Assembly: GCA_004552595.1 (NCBI GenBank) | Contig: SFNX01000096.1 | Coordinates: 1 to 7,473, forward strand | DNA: 7,473 bases | Source of the DNA: Lachnospiraceae bacterium | GTDB taxonomy: Bacteria > Bacillota > Clostridia > Lachnospirales > Lachnospiraceae | Direction of reading: 5' to 3' | In this document: positions 5,073 to 7,473 of the stretch, piece after piece | Layout of the letters: every line of letters begins with the position of its first letter | Position numbering within the stretch: position 1 is the stretch's first letter | Notes under the pieces: model-generated | The model's database searches: none | What the model saw: the letters and a program-made list of their open reading frames with translations, nothing else | What the model was told of the DNA's origin: nothing | Made by a program: the position numbers and the translations under genes

Positions 5073-5314
5073 AATTGTGGAAGAGTGTTTCTATTTTTAT
5101 GAATTTAGAGGGAGTAGTTAAGGAAACGATAGTTCACAAGCATCCACGATATTCTGACTGGGGAGTCAGGAATAGTTAAGGGATTTTGATTCGAACAAGA
5201 GTTAATTAAGAAAGGTTTCGAAGTATTCGATTTAATTAAAAAATACGTGCTGATTGTGGACTGTGCTGCATATGCAGTGAAGTGACACATGGCTTATGTG
5301 GCAAGGAGGGTGCT
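5073..5314 (+). promoter_or_regulatory. Long structured 5' leader of the surface-protein gene
   Basis: If the promoter call is right, the mRNA has an untranslated leader of about 240 nt. It contains a hairpin at 5151-5173 (attctgact, GGGG loop, agtcaggaat, one bulged C). It also has a direct repeat tagttaagg at 5115-5123 and 5173-5181, and two TTAATTAA palindromes 30 bp apart (5202-5209, 5232-5239), each preceded by TTCGA-type motifs. Closer to the gene are a perfect 12-bp palindrome ctgcatatgcag (5266-5277) and a small hairpin cacat/atgtg (5286-5300) just 2 nt before the AAGGAGGG ribosome binding site (5303-5310). I do not recognise a known riboswitch class. A leader of this length and structure suggests post-transcriptional control. 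Confidence 0.5.
5099..5179 (+). CDS. Possible 26-codon upstream ORF in the leader
   Basis: ATG 5099 opens a 26-residue frame ending in HPRYSDWGVRNS and stopping at TAA 5177-5179, just beyond the hairpin at 5151-5173. The nearest purine-rich stretch (GGAAGAG, 5079-5085) is 13 nt away, too far for good initiation. It may be chance, a leader peptide, or a gene relic. Confidence 0.15.
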   Translation: MNLEGVVKETIVHKHPRYSDWGVRNS

Positions 5315-7473
5315 ATGGTATTTAAAAGAGTGTTGAAGGGAATTGGAAGACTTATGCTCACTACAGCGGTAATGTGTGGCGTAGGTCTGTTTTTGTGTTC
5401 AAGTGAGGTGAAGGCGGCTACTGTTGCTCTTAGTGGTACTGGCGACATTTCTGTAACGGTTAATGCGACAGAATCAGATATAAACACTATGACGGACGAA
5501 ACCAAGATACAGCTCATGAACAACAGTAATGTGCTGTATGAACAAATTGTTAATAAATCAGATTTTCAAGCAAATCATGATAAAACATATACCATATCTG
5601 CTGATGATTTTATTAAGGGAAGTGTTACACATAAAGGTGCATGGGACACTGTGATGGGTAGTAATGCATCTACTATAATTACAATTGACACTGTAAAGCT
5701 ACTTGATTCAAATGGCAATGTTTTATCATCGACACCTAGTGGTTCTGCATCTACTAATACTATATATAAAGTCAATATGACTTATAAAAAAATTGACACA
5801 TCATCCACATTTGGTATTGATACATTTTCGTATAAAAATACTACGGTAGGTGCGGATACTCAATATGGATATGCAGGGGATACTATTGAAGTGACGGCTA
5901 CACCAACAAATTCTTTCATACTTGGAAATTATTATAGATACTATTATGTTGGCTCAATGCCGACAAATGCTGAAGATTGGAGATGGGAAGAGGCTAACAG
6001 CACAATGAGTATAACATTGAGCGATACTGCTTCAAATGATTATAATGTCACATATCTTCCTAAAATAAACAAGATAGAGATTAAATCCCCGCTATCAGGT
6101 ATAGTAGACATCAAGGTTCCGAATGCAGAGTCAACGTATCCGTCGGCACCACAAAATGTAACGTATGAAATTAATTCTTGGTTGCAGTCAGGTGAGGACT
6201 GTGCTAAAACTGTCAAAGCCTATATATTTAATTGCGATACGGTAATTGATAATAATACACTTGCATCGTTGGAAACTAGTAATCATACAGTCGGTTCGTT
6301 TACAGTTACACCTACATTAATGACTGCTGGGGAAAAGGGAAGTGGAAAAGTTAAATTACAAGCAACACTTAAAGGCTCTGATGGAGATTGGTTTATAGCG
6401 AAAGAAGCAATAATTCCTGTATATCTTAGTGTTCCTGTCAGTGGCTTTGAACTGAATAGCACTACTGTATCCCTTATGGCAGGAGTGGAGCAACAATTTG
6501 ATATTATTAAAGGTATTCTACCGGCTGGTGCTAATCAGGACTTATCAAACTATGATGGTACAGTTACAGTGACTTTAGGATCGGAGTTACTTGATACTCG
6601 TACTTATGCAGCCGGTAAGCTGACCTTAAAGACTAAGCCTAGTGTTACATCCGGAACAGCAACTATACAGATTAAACTAACAGATAACACAACTTCAACT
6701 GACCTTGAACCAAAAACATTAACTGTCAAAATCATCTCCTTCTCAAAGGATAAGACAATTAGTTCAATAAATAAAAACAATAAGAATTACATTACATACA
6801 ATAAGGACAAGGGATACAGCCTTGATATACAGCAGCTTATAATTGATAATGCCAAGGACACATCCGATAATGCTGTATCAATCACAAAGGATCAGATAAC
6901 AGAAGTTTATGTAGGTGGTTCATCCTGCTCTGATGGAATATGGAAGCCTTCAGAGGCAGCGATTAATAAAGAGGTTAAATGTAAAGTTAATGGCGTTCAG
7001 ATTTCAGAATCAGATGGATTGAAAGTAAGTGCTTATCCAATGCCTACAGCAACTTACAGCAGCAGTAACCGTACACTTTCGGTTAAGATTCCTACTAAGG
7101 TGGCTACTGCATACAGTGATGATAACAACATCAGGCAGAGCAAGGGATTCAAGCTTATTCTTGAAGATTCGAGCGGAAATACACTTTATGAGTATACAGA
7201 CTCTAAGTACCAGAGCGTGCTTTCTTCATCATCAGATTCAACTGTATCATATACAGTTACTGCCTCTGATATTGAAGGTATGATCACATCGGCGGCATCA
7301 AACGGTAAGTTCTCTGCTGATACGACATCAGTTAAGTTTAAGGTAATTCCTATGGGCTATAAGCAGTCATCAAGCTCTGATGAGACAATCAAGGCTAAAG
7401 ATGAAATTGCAGGTAAGACGGATGCAGTTACTGTTTATAAGGTTTCAGCTTCGGGTACTAACTTTACATCATC
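5315..7473 (+). CDS. Secreted Ig-like, Ser/Thr/Asn-rich surface protein, 3' truncated by the window
   Basis: The frame is open from ATG 5315 to the window end: 719 complete codons with no stop. AAGGAGGG at 5303-5310 fixes the start. Residues 1-34 form a signal peptide: basic MVFKRVLKGIGR, hydrophobic core LMLTTAVMCGVGLFL, and a V-K-A cleavage site before residue 35. C28 is not in a lipobox, so it is not a lipoprotein. The mature part is rich in Ser, Thr, Asn and beta-prone segments. About 373-472 (VSGFELNSTTVSLMAGVEQQF onward, with GILPAGAN and a closing LTVKI) resembles a bacterial Ig-like group 2 domain. The rest is not recognised; paired Cys occur at 296/307 and 538/556. A cell-wall anchor or repeats, if present, lie beyond the window. 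It is probably an exported adhesin-like or cell-wall-associated protein. Lys codons change from mostly AAA (20 of 31 before residue 473) to mostly AAG (20 of 26 after it). Confidence 0.85.
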   Translation, partial: MVFKRVLKGIGRLMLTTAVMCGVGLFLCSSEVKAATVALSGTGDISVTVNATESDINTMTDETKIQLMNNSNVLYEQIVNKSDFQANHDKTYTISADDFIKGSVTHKGAWDTVMGSNASTIITIDTVKLLDSNGNVLSSTPSGSASTNTIYKVNMTYKKIDTSSTFGIDTFSYKNTTVGADTQYGYAGDTIEVTATPTNSFILGNYYRYYYVGSMPTNAEDWRWEEANSTMSITLSDTASNDYNVTYLPKINKIEIKSPLSGIVDIKVPNAESTYPSAPQNVTYEINSWLQSGEDCAKTVKAYIFNCDTVIDNNTLASLETSNHTVGSFTVTPTLMTAGEKGSGKVKLQATLKGSDGDWFIAKEAIIPVYLSVPVSGFELNSTTVSLMAGVEQQFDIIKGILPAGANQDLSNYDGTVTVTLGSELLDTRTYAAGKLTLKTKPSVTSGTATIQIKLTDNTTSTDLEPKTLTVKIISFSKDKTISSINKNNKNYITYNKDKGYSLDIQQLIIDNAKDTSDNAVSITKDQITEVYVGGSSCSDGIWKPSEAAINKEVKCKVNGVQISESDGLKVSAYPMPTATYSSSNRTLSVKIPTKVATAYSDDNNIRQSKGFKLILEDSSGNTLYEYTDSKYQSVLSSSSDSTVSYTVTASDIEGMITSAASNGKFSADTTSVKFKVIPMGYKQSSSSDETIKAKDEIAGKTDAVTVYKVSASGTNFTS

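Noticed and set aside
5105..5290. 61-codon minus-strand frame in the leader region
   Set aside because: No ribosome binding site or recognisable motif, and it overlaps a more plausible structured leader on the + strand.
5375..5420. Lipoprotein signal (lipobox) around C28 of the surface protein
   Set aside because: The residues before C28 are L-F-L, not the small residues a lipobox needs at -1. A V-K-A type I cleavage site follows at 32-34.
7029..7283. 84-codon + strand frame inside the surface-protein gene
   Set aside because: It is an out-of-frame shadow of the long secreted-protein reading frame.

Overview
The window reads as a low-GC anaerobic Firmicute of the class Clostridia, probably Lachnospiraceae. 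The reasons are AT-rich intergenic DNA, strong AGGAGG-type ribosome binding sites, TTG starts, a rubredoxin-less flavo-diiron protein with a shortened loop of the kind I associate with this group, a CPXCG-motif DUF2752 membrane protein and a secreted Ig-like surface protein. The taxonomy is inference from gene content and style; there is no rRNA gene. All convincing genes are on the + strand.

Region 1 (1-2832) is a gene run: the 3' end of a probable SGNH-hydrolase-like (DltD/AlgX-type) envelope protein, a CPBP (CAAX-type) intramembrane protease 18 bp downstream, then two adjacent and clearly related RimK-type ATP-grasp ligases separated by 36 bp. I see no convincing terminator inside the run, so co-transcription is plausible. 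Two ATP-grasp enzymes suggest ATP-dependent joining of an amino acid or carboxylate to a peptide or other amine, but no substrate peptide is visible and the product is unknown.

Region 2 (2833-3161) is a structured intergenic region. It holds a hairpin, two interlocking inverted repeats, and three copies of a 17-bp identical core spaced exactly 33 bp apart. These end about 20 bp upstream of a good sigma-A-like promoter (TTGAAA-N18-TATAGT). That promoter would express a possible 11-codon leader peptide with a strong Shine-Dalgarno, and then a DUF2752 membrane protein (3162-3596) that has no visible Shine-Dalgarno of its own.

Region 3 (3597-4897) is a self-contained transcription unit: promoter, AGGAGG site, complete flavo-diiron protein (oxygen/nitric oxide detoxification) and a strong intrinsic terminator.

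Region 4 (4898-7473) has a palindrome-rich regulatory segment, a promoter (TAGACA-N17-TATAGT), a leader of about 240 nt with several hairpins, and a secreted, Ser/Thr/Asn-rich protein with at least one Ig-like segment. That gene runs off the right edge. Its first two thirds use different Lys and Tyr codons from its last third, which suggests a mosaic origin.

The best candidates for something undescribed are the 33-bp-phased repeats before the DUF2752 promoter, the twin ATP-grasp pair, and the long structured leader and mosaic coding sequence of the surface protein.
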